DNA of 64,000 nucleotides. Source: Flagellimonas meridianipacifica (GTDB taxonomy: Bacteria > Bacteroidota > Bacteroidia > Flavobacteriales > Flavobacteriaceae). Positions 34,906-43,265 of the stretch are shown here, piece after piece (within the stretch, counting starts at the first letter, position 1; each line of letters begins with the position of its first letter). The translations under genes were made by a program, and so were the position numbers. The stretch covers positions 1,178,001 through 1,242,000 of the forward strand of contig NZ_PVYX01000001.1 in the NCBI RefSeq assembly GCF_003001695.1. Reading direction: 5' to 3'. Under the pieces are notes generated by a model. It was not told the origin of the DNA. It did no database searches and saw nothing but the letters and a program-made list of their open reading frames with translations.

Positions 34906-36623
34906 CAGATATTTCCTTTTTTAAGTTCTTTTACAGCATGGTCTACTGCTCTTGCGGTAAATGCCATATATGTCAAAGATGGATTTACACAGCTGGCCGA
35001 TGTCATAAATGCTCCATCCGTAACATACACATTTTTACAAGCATGCACTTGATTAAATCCATTCAGTACTGAGGTCTTCGGGTTGCGACCCATTCGCGCC
35101 GTACCCATTTCATGGATACCAAGTCCAAGAGCATAGGTTTCGTCATAGGTCTCTATATCCCTTGCCCCTGATTTCTCCAACATAGCGGCAGCCTGTTCCT
35201 GCATATCTTTTCGCATTTCAAGCTCGTTTTCCTTAATCTCGGCATCAAAGGTTACAGTAGGAAGGCCCCATTGATCTTTTTTCTCATAATCAAGGGTCAT
35301 CTTATTTTCATGATATGGAAGAATTTCTCCGAAGCCTAACATATTCATGGTCCAACCTCCTGGCTTTAGAATACCTTCTTTCAACTCTTTTCCAAAAGAA
35401 GCTTCGGCAACCAAATCTTCATAATTACCTCTTCCAGCTCCCCCTTGGTAACCGTATCCTCTGGTAAAATTCTTCATATCACTTGAACCTCCTAAATTTC
35501 GGAATCTAGGAACATAAATGCCATTCGGTTTTCTGCCTTTATAATATTTGTCTTCAAATCCATCCATTTTTCCTTGGGCTCCAGCTTTAAAATGATGGTC
35601 CATTAAATTATGGCCCAATTCTCCGCTATCGTTGCCCAATCCATCTGGGAAACGGTCCGATTTGGATTGCATGAGTATTGAAGTTGATGCCACCGCTGAG
35701 GCGCACAAGAAAATCACTTTAGCCTTAAATTCATATTCCTCTTTGGTGAGCCGATCTATAACTTTTACTCCAGTAGCTTTTTTAGTATTTGGATCATAAA
35801 TGACTTCGTGAACAATGGAGTCAGGTCTTAATGTCATATTTCCGGTCCTTTCCGCAGCAGGCAAAGTCGAGGAAACACTACTGAAATAAGCTCCAAAGGG
35901 ACATCCTCGGACACAACGGTTTCTAAACTGACAACGTACTCGACCATCTCCCTCAAAACGTTTGTCACTATTTATATGAGCAACTCTTCCTGCTGTTATC
36001 ACTCGGCCATCAAAGTGCTCTGCAACTTTTCCACGAACAAAATCTTCCACACAGTTGAGCTCCATCATGGGCTCAAATTTGCCATCAGGAAGTTGGGGAA
36101 GTCCCAACAACTCACCAGATACCCCAATGTATGACTCTACTTTATCGTACCATGGAGCTATGTCCTTATACCGAACGGGCCAATCCACAGCAACACCTTC
36201 TTTAGCATTCGCCTCAAAGTCCATTTCACTCCAACGGTAACTGTGACGCCCCCACATGATGGAACGTCCACCTACATGATATCCTCGCATCCAATCGAAG
36301 CGCTTAACTTCATTATAGGGATGTTCCAAATCGTTTACAAACCAATGTTGGGAATCTTTCCTGACAGTATATCCGGTTCTGGCTTGTTTTTCCTGTTTTG
36401 CAAGATCTTCCAAGGTAGCCTCTCCTGCATTTGGAAAGTCCCATGGGTCCATATTAGCAGTGGGATAATCCTCCCTGTGTTTTACCATTCTTCCACGCTC
36501 CAGCACCAAAGTCTTCAATCCATTTTCGCAGAGTTCTTTTGCTGCCCAGCCTCCGCTAATCCCAGTTCCTACGACAATGGCATCATAAGATTCCTGTTCT
36601 TCATTGTAATAAAACTTACTCAT
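34905..36623 (-). CDS. GMC family FAD oxidoreductase with iron-sulfur motif, candidate glycoside 3-dehydrogenase
   Basis: The 572-residue protein has the FAD Rossmann motif (IVVGTGISGGWAAKEL, residues 16-31), the GMC central domain, and the C-terminal catalytic pair (His504 in HEMGTARMG, Asn547 in CVNPSLTYMAF). Cys231, Cys237 and Cys241 (CQFRNRCVRGC) form C-X5-C-X3-C, the spacing that holds a 3Fe-4S cluster in the catalytic subunit of bacterial FAD-glucose dehydrogenase. It has no signal of its own and is probably exported with subunit 3. With the DUF1080 and isomerase genes nearby, a glycoside or sugar C3-oxidation role is inferred. No cytochrome c partner is in the window. Confidence 0.88.
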   Translation of the reverse strand: MSKFYYNEEQESYDAIVVGTGISGGWAAKELCENGLKTLVLERGRMVKHREDYPTANMDPWDFPNAGEATLEDLAKQEKQARTGYTVRKDSQHWFVNDLEHPYNEVKRFDWMRGYHVGGRSIMWGRHSYRWSEMDFEANAKEGVAVDWPVRYKDIAPWYDKVESYIGVSGELLGLPQLPDGKFEPMMELNCVEDFVRGKVAEHFDGRVITAGRVAHINSDKRFEGDGRVRCQFRNRCVRGCPFGAYFSSVSSTLPAAERTGNMTLRPDSIVHEVIYDPNTKKATGVKVIDRLTKEEYEFKAKVIFLCASAVASTSILMQSKSDRFPDGLGNDSGELGHNLMDHHFKAGAQGKMDGFEDKYYKGRKPNGIYVPRFRNLGGSSDMKNFTRGYGYQGGAGRGNYEDLVAEASFGKELKEGILKPGGWTMNMLGFGEILPYHENKMTLDYEKKDQWGLPTVTFDAEIKENELEMRKDMQEQAAAMLEKSGARDIETYDETYALGLGIHEMGTARMGRNPKTSVLNGFNQVHACKNVYVTDGAFMTSASCVNPSLTYMAFTARAVDHAVKELKKGNI

Positions 36624-36761
36624 GTATTCCGAATTGTTTATTTTATAAATGTATTAATTATTAAATTAATTTTCTACATTTAAACCCTATGTTTATTGAG
36701 AATATGATACTATAACGTTGTAGTTTTTCTATTCCTTTAAATAATCAATAATCAAGCTATA

Positions 36762-37757
36762 ATGAAGAGAAGAAGTTTTGTTCAAGGTACCCTTCAAGCT
36801 GGGGTTGCCTTATCGGTTTTTGGACTACATTCCTGTAAGCCCAAGCAAAAAGAGAAAGAAGTCATGAAAACGGAAGAAGAGAAAAAGACTTCACCGGTAT
36901 TAAAACTGTCTTTGGCTCAATGGTCCATTCATAGAATGATAAATGAAGAAGGAATGGATCCGTATTTGTTTGCCGAAAAAGCAAAGGAGTGGGGTTTTAC
37001 TGGCTTGGAGTACGTAAATCAGCTGTACGAGAACGAACCCAATACCAAAGGTTTTTCGGAAGAGGCTATGGGATACTTCGTGAAAAGATCCAAAGCCGAA
37101 AGCGAAAAGCACGGTTTGGAAAACTTGATTATTATGATTGACCATGAGGGGGACCTTTCCGCTGCTGATGAGAATGAAAGAAAAGAGGCAGTGGAAAACC
37201 ATTTTAAGTGGGTAGATGCAGCTGCTGAACTAGGATGTCATTCAGTTAGAGTGAATCTAATGGGGAGCAAAGTAGCGGAAGAATGGACTGCTGCTTCTGT
37301 AGATGGGCTCACCCAATTATCCAATTACGCCAAAACCAAAAATATCAATGTGATTGTTGAGAACCACGGAGGTTTTTCTTCAAATGCGCAGATGCTGGTA
37401 GAGGTCATTGAAAAGGTAGGTCTACCCAATTGTGGCACACTGCCGGATTTTGGAAACTTCTGTGTAAAACGGGAGGATGGTTCTTATTTTTCCTCACCTT
37501 GTATTGAGGAATATGATAGATACAAAGGTATTGAGGAGCTAATGCCTTATGCGAAAGCCGTTAGTGCTAAATCGCACGATTTTGATGAACAAGGAAATGA
37601 AACCCATACAGATTATTCCAAAATGATGAATATTGTTAACGAAGCTGGGTATTCTGGATATGTTGGTGTGGAATATGAAGGAGATGTTTTGGGAGAAAAG
37701 GAAGGTATTTTAGCAACTAAAGAACTACTTTTAAAGGTAACGGGGCAATCCATGTGA
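36762..37757 (+). CDS. exported sugar phosphate isomerase/epimerase-like TIM barrel
   Basis: The 331-residue protein begins with a Tat-type signal (MKRRSFVQGTLQAGVALSV) and a lipobox ending GLHSC (Cys26), so it is an exported lipoprotein that can carry a metal. The rest is an AP-endonuclease-2-type TIM barrel (LKLSLAQWSIHRM, GFTGLEYVN, VIVENHGGFSS, GYSGYVGVEYEGD), with metal-ligand Glu and His residues at strand ends. Related barrels act on 3-keto-glycosides or as epimerases. It starts a four-gene run, divergent from the GMC pair. Confidence 0.85.
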   Translation: MKRRSFVQGTLQAGVALSVFGLHSCKPKQKEKEVMKTEEEKKTSPVLKLSLAQWSIHRMINEEGMDPYLFAEKAKEWGFTGLEYVNQLYENEPNTKGFSEEAMGYFVKRSKAESEKHGLENLIIMIDHEGDLSAADENERKEAVENHFKWVDAAAELGCHSVRVNLMGSKVAEEWTAASVDGLTQLSNYAKTKNINVIVENHGGFSSNAQMLVEVIEKVGLPNCGTLPDFGNFCVKREDGSYFSSPCIEEYDRYKGIEELMPYAKAVSAKSHDFDEQGNETHTDYSKMMNIVNEAGYSGYVGVEYEGDVLGEKEGILATKELLLKVTGQSM

Positions 37758-37773
37758 AACACTCCAAATAAGG

Positions 37774-38217
37774 ATGAAGGGATTTTTACAACAGCTTTTT
37801 GATTACAATTTTTACTGTAACAAACAATTGATGGACCAATTTGGACAAATGGACAAGTTGCCCAAAAAAAGCGTTAAGTTATTCAGTCATGTTTTGAGTG
37901 CGCATCATATTTGGAATCATAGGATACTTGAAAAGGTGCCCGAATTTGAGGTTTGGCAAAAACACGATGCAAAGGAGTGGTATGATATTCATTACGATAA
38001 CCAAAGAACATCATTTGAGATTATTACCAATTCTGAAGATTTTGGCAGAAGGATAGACTATACTACCACTGAAGGAAGAGCATATTCCAATGAATTAAAG
38101 GATATCCTTTTTCACATCATCAATCACGCTACACACCACCGCGGGCAAATTTTAATGGATATGCGATCTTCCAAAATAGAGCCCATACCCATGGATTACA
38201 TTTTTTACAAGAGATAA
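37774..38217 (+). CDS. DinB family four-helix protein
   Basis: The 147-residue protein has the DinB/YfiT fold: helices with FDYNFYCNKQLMDQF at the start and three His that would bind a metal (LSAHHIWNHRIL and HIINHATHHRGQIL). Family members are metal-dependent thiol or glutathione-type transferases and are unrelated to DNA polymerase DinB. It lies 16 bases after the isomerase gene and 24 before the MFS gene, so it is in the same transcript, though its role in glycoside use is not obvious. Confidence 0.85.
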   Translation: MKGFLQQLFDYNFYCNKQLMDQFGQMDKLPKKSVKLFSHVLSAHHIWNHRILEKVPEFEVWQKHDAKEWYDIHYDNQRTSFEIITNSEDFGRRIDYTTTEGRAYSNELKDILFHIINHATHHRGQILMDMRSSKIEPIPMDYIFYKR

Positions 38218-38241
38218 TAAATCAACTAACGCAATATTTAT

Positions 38242-39468
38242 ATGAATTCAATAGCAAAATTTCAGCTGTCCTTTATGATGTTTCTTGAGTTTTTCATTTG
38301 GGGAGGATGGTTTGTCACCATGGGTATTTATCTGCCGAATACCTTAAATGCAAGTGGGGTTGAAATTGCAAGTGCTTACTCTAGTCAATCTTGGGGAGCC
38401 ATAATCGCTCCATTCATTATAGGACTGATATGCGACCGATATTTTAACGCGGAAAAAGTTTTGGGAATATTGCATTTGATTGGGGCGTTCATCATGTATC
38501 AATTGGCAAACGCTTCAGATATTTCTGTTTTCATCCCTTATGTCTACGGATATATGATTGCTTACATGCCTACTTTGGCCTTGGTAAACTCTGTGGCATT
38601 CAACCAAATGAAGGACCCCTCCAAAGAGTTTGCTTTTGTTCGTGTATTTGGAACCATAGGTTGGATAGTTGCCGGACTCGCTATTAGTTTCTTTGGATGG
38701 GACAGTGAAGCGGGGGTACAAGAAGGATTGTTGAAAAATACCTTTTTAATGGTTGCGGGAGCATCGGCCTTATTGGGAGTGTTCAGTTTTACTTTACCTA
38801 AAACCCCACCAAAAACTTCCAAGGATGACAAAGTAACAGTTTCTGATATTCTTGGACTGGAAGCCTTAAAGCTCTTAAAGAATAGAAACTTTCTGATATT
38901 TTTTATAGCCTCCGTATTAATATGTATTCCTTTGGCTTTTTACTATCAGCACGCGGGACAGTTTTTAGGGGAAATTGGGGTCGCGAATCCAGCAGGTAAA
39001 ATGACTATTGGGCAGGTTTCTGAGGTTCTTTTTATGCTGCTATTGCCTTTCTTTTTCAAAAAGTTTGGTTTTAAGATGACTATTTTGGCGGGTATGCTGG
39101 CATGGACCATTAGGTATCTACTTTTCGCTTTCGGAGACGCTGGTGAGCTTGCCTTTATGTTGATTATCGGGATAGCGCTCCATGGTATCTGCTATGATTT
39201 CTTTTTCGTATCGGGTCAGATTTATACAGATTCCAAAGCTGGGGAAAAGTACAAAAGTGCGGCTCAAGGTTTAATAACATTGGCGACTTACGGTGTGGGT
39301 ATGCTTATTGGTTTCTGGGTTGCTGGGAAGATAACAGATTCTTATCTGGTTTCTGAAAATGTACATGAATGGACCAATATTTGGACATTCCCAGCTATTT
39401 TTGCCTTTGTGGTCTTGATACTTTTCATGCTACTGTTCAAAAACGAAAAAATAGAATATAAAGATTGA
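38242..39468 (+). CDS. MFS permease of the nucleoside:H+ symporter type
   Basis: The 408-residue protein has about twelve membrane spans. The opening (FQLSFMMFLEFFIWGGWFVTMG) and the block GFKMTILAGMLAWTIRYLLF are those of the NupG-like nucleoside:H+ symporter family. In Bacteroidota such permeases are frequently found beside Gfo/Idh/MocA and isomerase genes, where the cargo is more likely a sugar derivative. Here it sits between DinB (24-base gap) and a cytosolic Gfo/Idh/MocA gene (four-base gap), so it would bring in the product made in the periplasm. The cargo is inferred. Confidence 0.85.
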   Translation: MNSIAKFQLSFMMFLEFFIWGGWFVTMGIYLPNTLNASGVEIASAYSSQSWGAIIAPFIIGLICDRYFNAEKVLGILHLIGAFIMYQLANASDISVFIPYVYGYMIAYMPTLALVNSVAFNQMKDPSKEFAFVRVFGTIGWIVAGLAISFFGWDSEAGVQEGLLKNTFLMVAGASALLGVFSFTLPKTPPKTSKDDKVTVSDILGLEALKLLKNRNFLIFFIASVLICIPLAFYYQHAGQFLGEIGVANPAGKMTIGQVSEVLFMLLLPFFFKKFGFKMTILAGMLAWTIRYLLFAFGDAGELAFMLIIGIALHGICYDFFFVSGQIYTDSKAGEKYKSAAQGLITLATYGVGMLIGFWVAGKITDSYLVSENVHEWTNIWTFPAIFAFVVLILFMLLFKNEKIEYKD

Positions 39469-39472
39469 TCAT

Positions 39473-40609
39473 ATGCCTAAAAGAATTAAGCTTGGAATAC
39501 TAGGAGGAGGGGGTGATTCCTTGATTGGTGTACTGCACCGAGTAGCTGCTTACATCAATGATAATTATGAAATCACCGGAGGGGTATTCAATGCCAATCA
39601 TGAAGAAAGCTTAGCATTTGCCAAGGAGATTGATATTCCCACAAATCGAATTTATGCAGATTTGGATGCGTTGATTGAAGCTGAGCTCAAGCTCCCAGAA
39701 GAAGAACGTATTCAGGTGTGCTCTGTACTTACACCCAACTTCCTTCATTTTCCTATGGCCAAAAAGTTGTTGGAAAATGGTTTTCATGTCATTTGTGAAA
39801 AACCAATGACGACCAATTATGAAGAAGCAAAAATCCTGCAAGAAACTTTGGCCAAAGCTAAAAAGGTATTTGCAGTGACCCACACGTATACGGGCTATCC
39901 TATGGTTCGCCAAATGCGTGAAATGATAAAGGCTGGAGAGTTGGGCAAAATCCATAAAGTGGATGCTAGATATTACCAGGGATGGATTAATGGTATTATT
40001 CATGATAAAGAAAAACGATCCACTGTTTGGCGATTGGATCCTAAGAAGGCAGGAATCAGTTCGTGTATGGGAGATATTGGAGTCCATGCCTTTAATATGA
40101 TTGAGTTTACCACCAGCCTTCAGGTAAAATCCCTTCTTTGCGACTTCAATTATCTCTATGATGACAATCAAATGGATGTGGATGGCACGGTTTTAATACG
40201 AATGGATAAACATGTTAAGGGGGTAATTCGAAGCAGTCAGGTTGCGACTGGAGAAGAAAATGGATTGGCTATTGCCATTTATGGTGATAAAGCAGCCTTT
40301 AGATGGGAACAGGAAAATCCAAATTATCTCTACAAGTTGAGCGATACGGAACCTTTGCAGGTGTACAAACCAGGGCATGCCTATAATTCCGAATTGTCTT
40401 TGGACGGGACTAAACTTCCTCCAGGGCACCCAGAGGGAATATTTGATGCGATGGCCAATATTTATTTAGGGGTGGCCAAAGCCATTAGAGGAGAAGCCTA
40501 CAATGATGGCGAATTTCCAACAATGTTGGATGGCGTTCGAGGTCTAAATTTTATCGAAAGCACCGTTGAATCAAACAAGCAAGGAAATATTTGGGTAGAT
40601 CTGGATTGA
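39473..40609 (+). CDS. cytosolic Gfo/Idh/MocA family dehydrogenase
   Basis: The 378-residue enzyme lacks a signal peptide. It has the NAD(P)-binding GILGGGGDSLIGVLHR, the VICEKPMTTNYEEAKIL block with the catalytic lysine, and a C-terminal domain with SCMGDIGVHAFNMIEF. It probably uses NAD(H) on a sugar keto group. It follows the MFS gene after four bases. In the proposed pathway it would reduce a 3-keto-sugar after import, or oxidise the C3 hydroxyl in the reverse direction. Confidence 0.88.
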   Translation: MPKRIKLGILGGGGDSLIGVLHRVAAYINDNYEITGGVFNANHEESLAFAKEIDIPTNRIYADLDALIEAELKLPEEERIQVCSVLTPNFLHFPMAKKLLENGFHVICEKPMTTNYEEAKILQETLAKAKKVFAVTHTYTGYPMVRQMREMIKAGELGKIHKVDARYYQGWINGIIHDKEKRSTVWRLDPKKAGISSCMGDIGVHAFNMIEFTTSLQVKSLLCDFNYLYDDNQMDVDGTVLIRMDKHVKGVIRSSQVATGEENGLAIAIYGDKAAFRWEQENPNYLYKLSDTEPLQVYKPGHAYNSELSLDGTKLPPGHPEGIFDAMANIYLGVAKAIRGEAYNDGEFPTMLDGVRGLNFIESTVESNKQGNIWVDLD

Positions 40610-40662
40610 GAAATACGGTTATAGGGTGAGACCAAAGAGGCTATTTAGAACAAGTGAAAGTC

Positions 40663-40740
40663 GTCATTCTGAATTCATTTCAGAATCTTACTATTATGAA
40701 TACAAATGTTCAAGAGAACCTGAAACAAGTTCAGGTTGAC
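40663..40740. repeat. REP-like twin-hairpin element
   Basis: Two short hairpins face each other. The left is ATTCTGAA/TTCAGAAT (40666-40673 with 40679-40686, loop TTCAT). The right is AACCTGAA/TTCAGGTT (40717-40724 with 40730-40737, loop ACAAG). Both are perfect eight-base stems. The two 26-base units (40663-40688 and the complement of 40715-40740) match at 19 of 26 positions, and the changes inside the stems are compensated. It lies between two convergent genes. Confidence 0.7.
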
Positions 40741-40767
40741 AAAACCATACTTTTTTGAAAGGGTTTT

Positions 40768-41232
40768 TTATTTTGAATACAGTTTTTCAAACTGCTCGAA
40801 CACCACAATCATACTCTCTCTGGGTTTTCTGCCAAATTCGGCGAGTTCCCGAGTATAATAATCCCAGTGCACTTTTTTCCAGTACGCTAGACTTTTATCT
40901 CCCTCACCTTCCATTCTGGCATGTTCTTCTCGAATGGCAAAATAAGGGATGAGTTTAACTCCGGTAGTGCGAATAACTGTTTTGGCCTTTCCATTCCAAT
41001 CCGTGACAATAGCAAGATCACCTATTTTGGGAAGTGGTTCCTTTCTCAATTGTAAACCCAGAAGGGAGTGTGAAGAAGCACGTTTTACTTCTTTGTTAAC
41101 CAACTCTGAACAGACATTGGCATCTTTTTCATTGTCGCAAAAGTGTATGACTTTTGGAACGTTTTCTGAAACGTCATTTGGTTTAGCATTCAAAAAGTCG
41201 GTCCACAATTCTTGAGCAGAAGCATTTTCCAT
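40768..41232 (-). CDS. ASCH domain protein
   Basis: The ATG at 41232 begins MENASAQELWTDF, the normal start of this 154-residue ASCH family branch; the longer open frame adds about 35 residues of translated leader. Motifs include LGLQLRKEPLPKIGDLAIVTDW, the ASCH GDLAIVTDWNGKAK turn and RTTGVKLIPY, with YWKKVHWDYY near the end. ASCH folds are thought to bind RNA or nucleotides. It points the opposite way to the glycoside genes on each side and interrupts them, so it may be unrelated. Confidence 0.85.
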   Translation of the reverse strand: MENASAQELWTDFLNAKPNDVSENVPKVIHFCDNEKDANVCSELVNKEVKRASSHSLLGLQLRKEPLPKIGDLAIVTDWNGKAKTVIRTTGVKLIPYFAIREEHARMEGEGDKSLAYWKKVHWDYYTRELAEFGRKPRESMIVVFEQFEKLYSK

Positions 41233-41462
41233 GAAAGTTAAAATTTTGAAACGGATAAAATTTGGGTTGATTATGTTAAAGGTCCTAAGATAACCATTTG
41301 AAGTTTTAAGAAACAACACTGGGAAACAAAATTTCATATGTCCTGGGAGTCTTTTAATTCTAATCGAATACCTATATTTATATTTCCTGACAAATAATCG
41401 TATAACAATCTAATTTCCTGAGCAGAGAATCCAACAAGCCTCTGATTTTTAATTTAACCAAC

Positions 41463-42515
41463 ATGAAAACAATAAAAGGACCTGCCGTATTTCTTGCCCA
41501 ATTTGTGGATAGTGAACCACCATTCAATAGTTTGGATGGTCTTTGTAAATGGGCTTCCGATTTAGGGTACAAAGGAATTCAAATTCCTACTTGGGAATCG
41601 TTCCTTATCGATTTGGATAAGGCAGCAGAAAGTCAGGACTACTGTGACGAGCTCAAAGGAAAAATCAATTCGTATGGGTTGGAGATTACGGAACTTTCCA
41701 CGCACTTGCAGGGGCAATTGGTAGCTGTACATCCCGCTTACGATATCATGTTCGACAATTTTGCGCCGGACCACTTGAAGGGAAAGCCTAAGGAAAGAAC
41801 CCAGTGGGCCATTGAAACGGTAAAAAAAGCGGCTACGGCAAGTAGAAGATTGGGTATTGGGGCGCATGCCACATTCTCTGGGGCATTGCTTTGGCATACG
41901 GCACATCCATGGCCACAAAGACCTCCAGGGCTGGTAGAAATGGGGTTTGAGGAATTGGCAAAACGTTGGATGCCTATTTTAAATCACTTTGACGAAGAAG
42001 GTGTGGATGTTTGTTATGAAATACATCCTGGTGAGGATTTGCATGATGGTGATACTTTTGAGCGCTTCTTGGAAGCTACCGGCAATCACAAACGAGTCAA
42101 TATATTATATGATCCCAGTCATTTTGTTTTACAGCAACTGGACTACATCACTTACATTGATCATTATCATGAATTCATTAAGTCGTTCCACGTAAAGGAT
42201 TCCGAGTTTAACCCCACGGGCAAAAAAGGAGCTTTTGGTGGATACAACGATTGGGGTGACAGAGCAGGCCGTTATCGTTCTTTGGGCGATGGACAAATAG
42301 ACTTCAAGACCATTTTCTCCAAATTGACTCAATATGGCTGTGATGTTTGGGCGGTTATGGAATGGGAATGTTGCATTAAGAGTCCGGAGCAAGGCGCCCG
42401 AGAAGGAGCTAAATTTATCGCTGATCACATCATTGAGGCCACTACCAAAACCTTCGATGATTTCGCAGGTGCGGACACAGATACGGATAAGCTTAAAAGA
42501 ATACTTGGATTATGA
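41463..42515 (+). CDS. cytosolic sugar phosphate isomerase/epimerase-like TIM barrel
   Basis: The 350-residue protein has no signal peptide. It is an AP-endonuclease-2-type TIM barrel: GYKGIQIPTWESF, GLEITELSTHLQGQL, GVDVCYEIHPGEDLHDG, NILYDPSHFVLQQ, SFHVKDSEF, and VMEWECCI. The Glu, Asp, His and Glu ligands for a divalent metal are in place at the strand ends. Members of this branch work on inososes or 3-keto sugars. It is the first gene of a three-gene run; its stop overlaps the DUF1080 lipoprotein start by four bases. Confidence 0.87.
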   Translation: MKTIKGPAVFLAQFVDSEPPFNSLDGLCKWASDLGYKGIQIPTWESFLIDLDKAAESQDYCDELKGKINSYGLEITELSTHLQGQLVAVHPAYDIMFDNFAPDHLKGKPKERTQWAIETVKKAATASRRLGIGAHATFSGALLWHTAHPWPQRPPGLVEMGFEELAKRWMPILNHFDEEGVDVCYEIHPGEDLHDGDTFERFLEATGNHKRVNILYDPSHFVLQQLDYITYIDHYHEFIKSFHVKDSEFNPTGKKGAFGGYNDWGDRAGRYRSLGDGQIDFKTIFSKLTQYGCDVWAVMEWECCIKSPEQGAREGAKFIADHIIEATTKTFDDFAGADTDTDKLKRILGL

Positions 42516-43264
42516 AGAAATTAAGCCTTTTGTTGTTACTAACTTTGACCTTTGCGTGTAAGGAAAAACCGAAGGAAGAACCTACAGAAGAACCGGAAAT
42601 GTCTATAACTTCTACAGAAAAAGAGTCGGAATGGACCGTTTTATTTGATGGTACTTCATGGGACGGATGGCATGTGTACTCAGGGAGGGAAATAGAGGAA
42701 GCATGGTCACTCCAAGATGGGGCAATGCTCCTAAATAAGATTACCGAAGCTCGTAAAGATGGGGAACGGTTCAATATGGTAACCGATAAGGAGTATACCA
42801 ATTTTGTGCTTTCCATTGAATGGATGGTGAACAGCGGAGCTAATAGTGGTATCATGTGGGGAGTGGTCGAAGATGAAAAATACAATGAACCCTATATCAC
42901 AGGACCCGAAATACAAGTGTTGGATAACACTTCACATCCAGATGCAAAGAATGGCACAACTCATCAAGCTGGAGCTCTTTACGATATGGTATCTCCAACT
43001 CAAGATGTTGTGAAACCCGTCGGGGAATGGAATCATTACCTGATTACCGTGAATCACGATACCAATGTAGGAAATGTGGTATTGAACGGAACAAAGATTA
43101 CCGAATTTCCAGTAAATGGAGAAGCATGGGACGCCATGGTGGCCAAGTCAAAGTTTGCTACCTGGGAAGTTTTTGGAAAATCTAAAACCGGAAAAATTGT
43201 TTTGCAAGATCATGGAGAACCCATTGTAATAGGGTATAGAAATATTAAGATTAAAGAATTATAA
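42512..43264 (+). CDS. DUF1080 (3-keto-disaccharide hydrolase family) lipoprotein
   Basis: The 250-residue protein has a lipoprotein signal (TLTFACKEK, Cys16) and the PF06439 family concanavalin-like fold: WTVLFDGTSWDGWHVYSG, EWMVNSGANSGIMWGV, GPEIQVLDN, and a C-terminal GYRNIKIKEL. PF06439 proteins are now called 3-keto-disaccharide hydrolases; they cleave glycosides oxidised at C3. The start overlaps the upstream isomerase by four bases. One base separates it from a second DUF1080 gene. Confidence 0.9.
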   Translation: MKKLSLLLLLTLTFACKEKPKEEPTEEPEMSITSTEKESEWTVLFDGTSWDGWHVYSGREIEEAWSLQDGAMLLNKITEARKDGERFNMVTDKEYTNFVLSIEWMVNSGANSGIMWGVVEDEKYNEPYITGPEIQVLDNTSHPDAKNGTTHQAGALYDMVSPTQDVVKPVGEWNHYLITVNHDTNVGNVVLNGTKITEFPVNGEAWDAMVAKSKFATWEVFGKSKTGKIVLQDHGEPIVIGYRNIKIKEL

Positions 43265-43265
43265 G

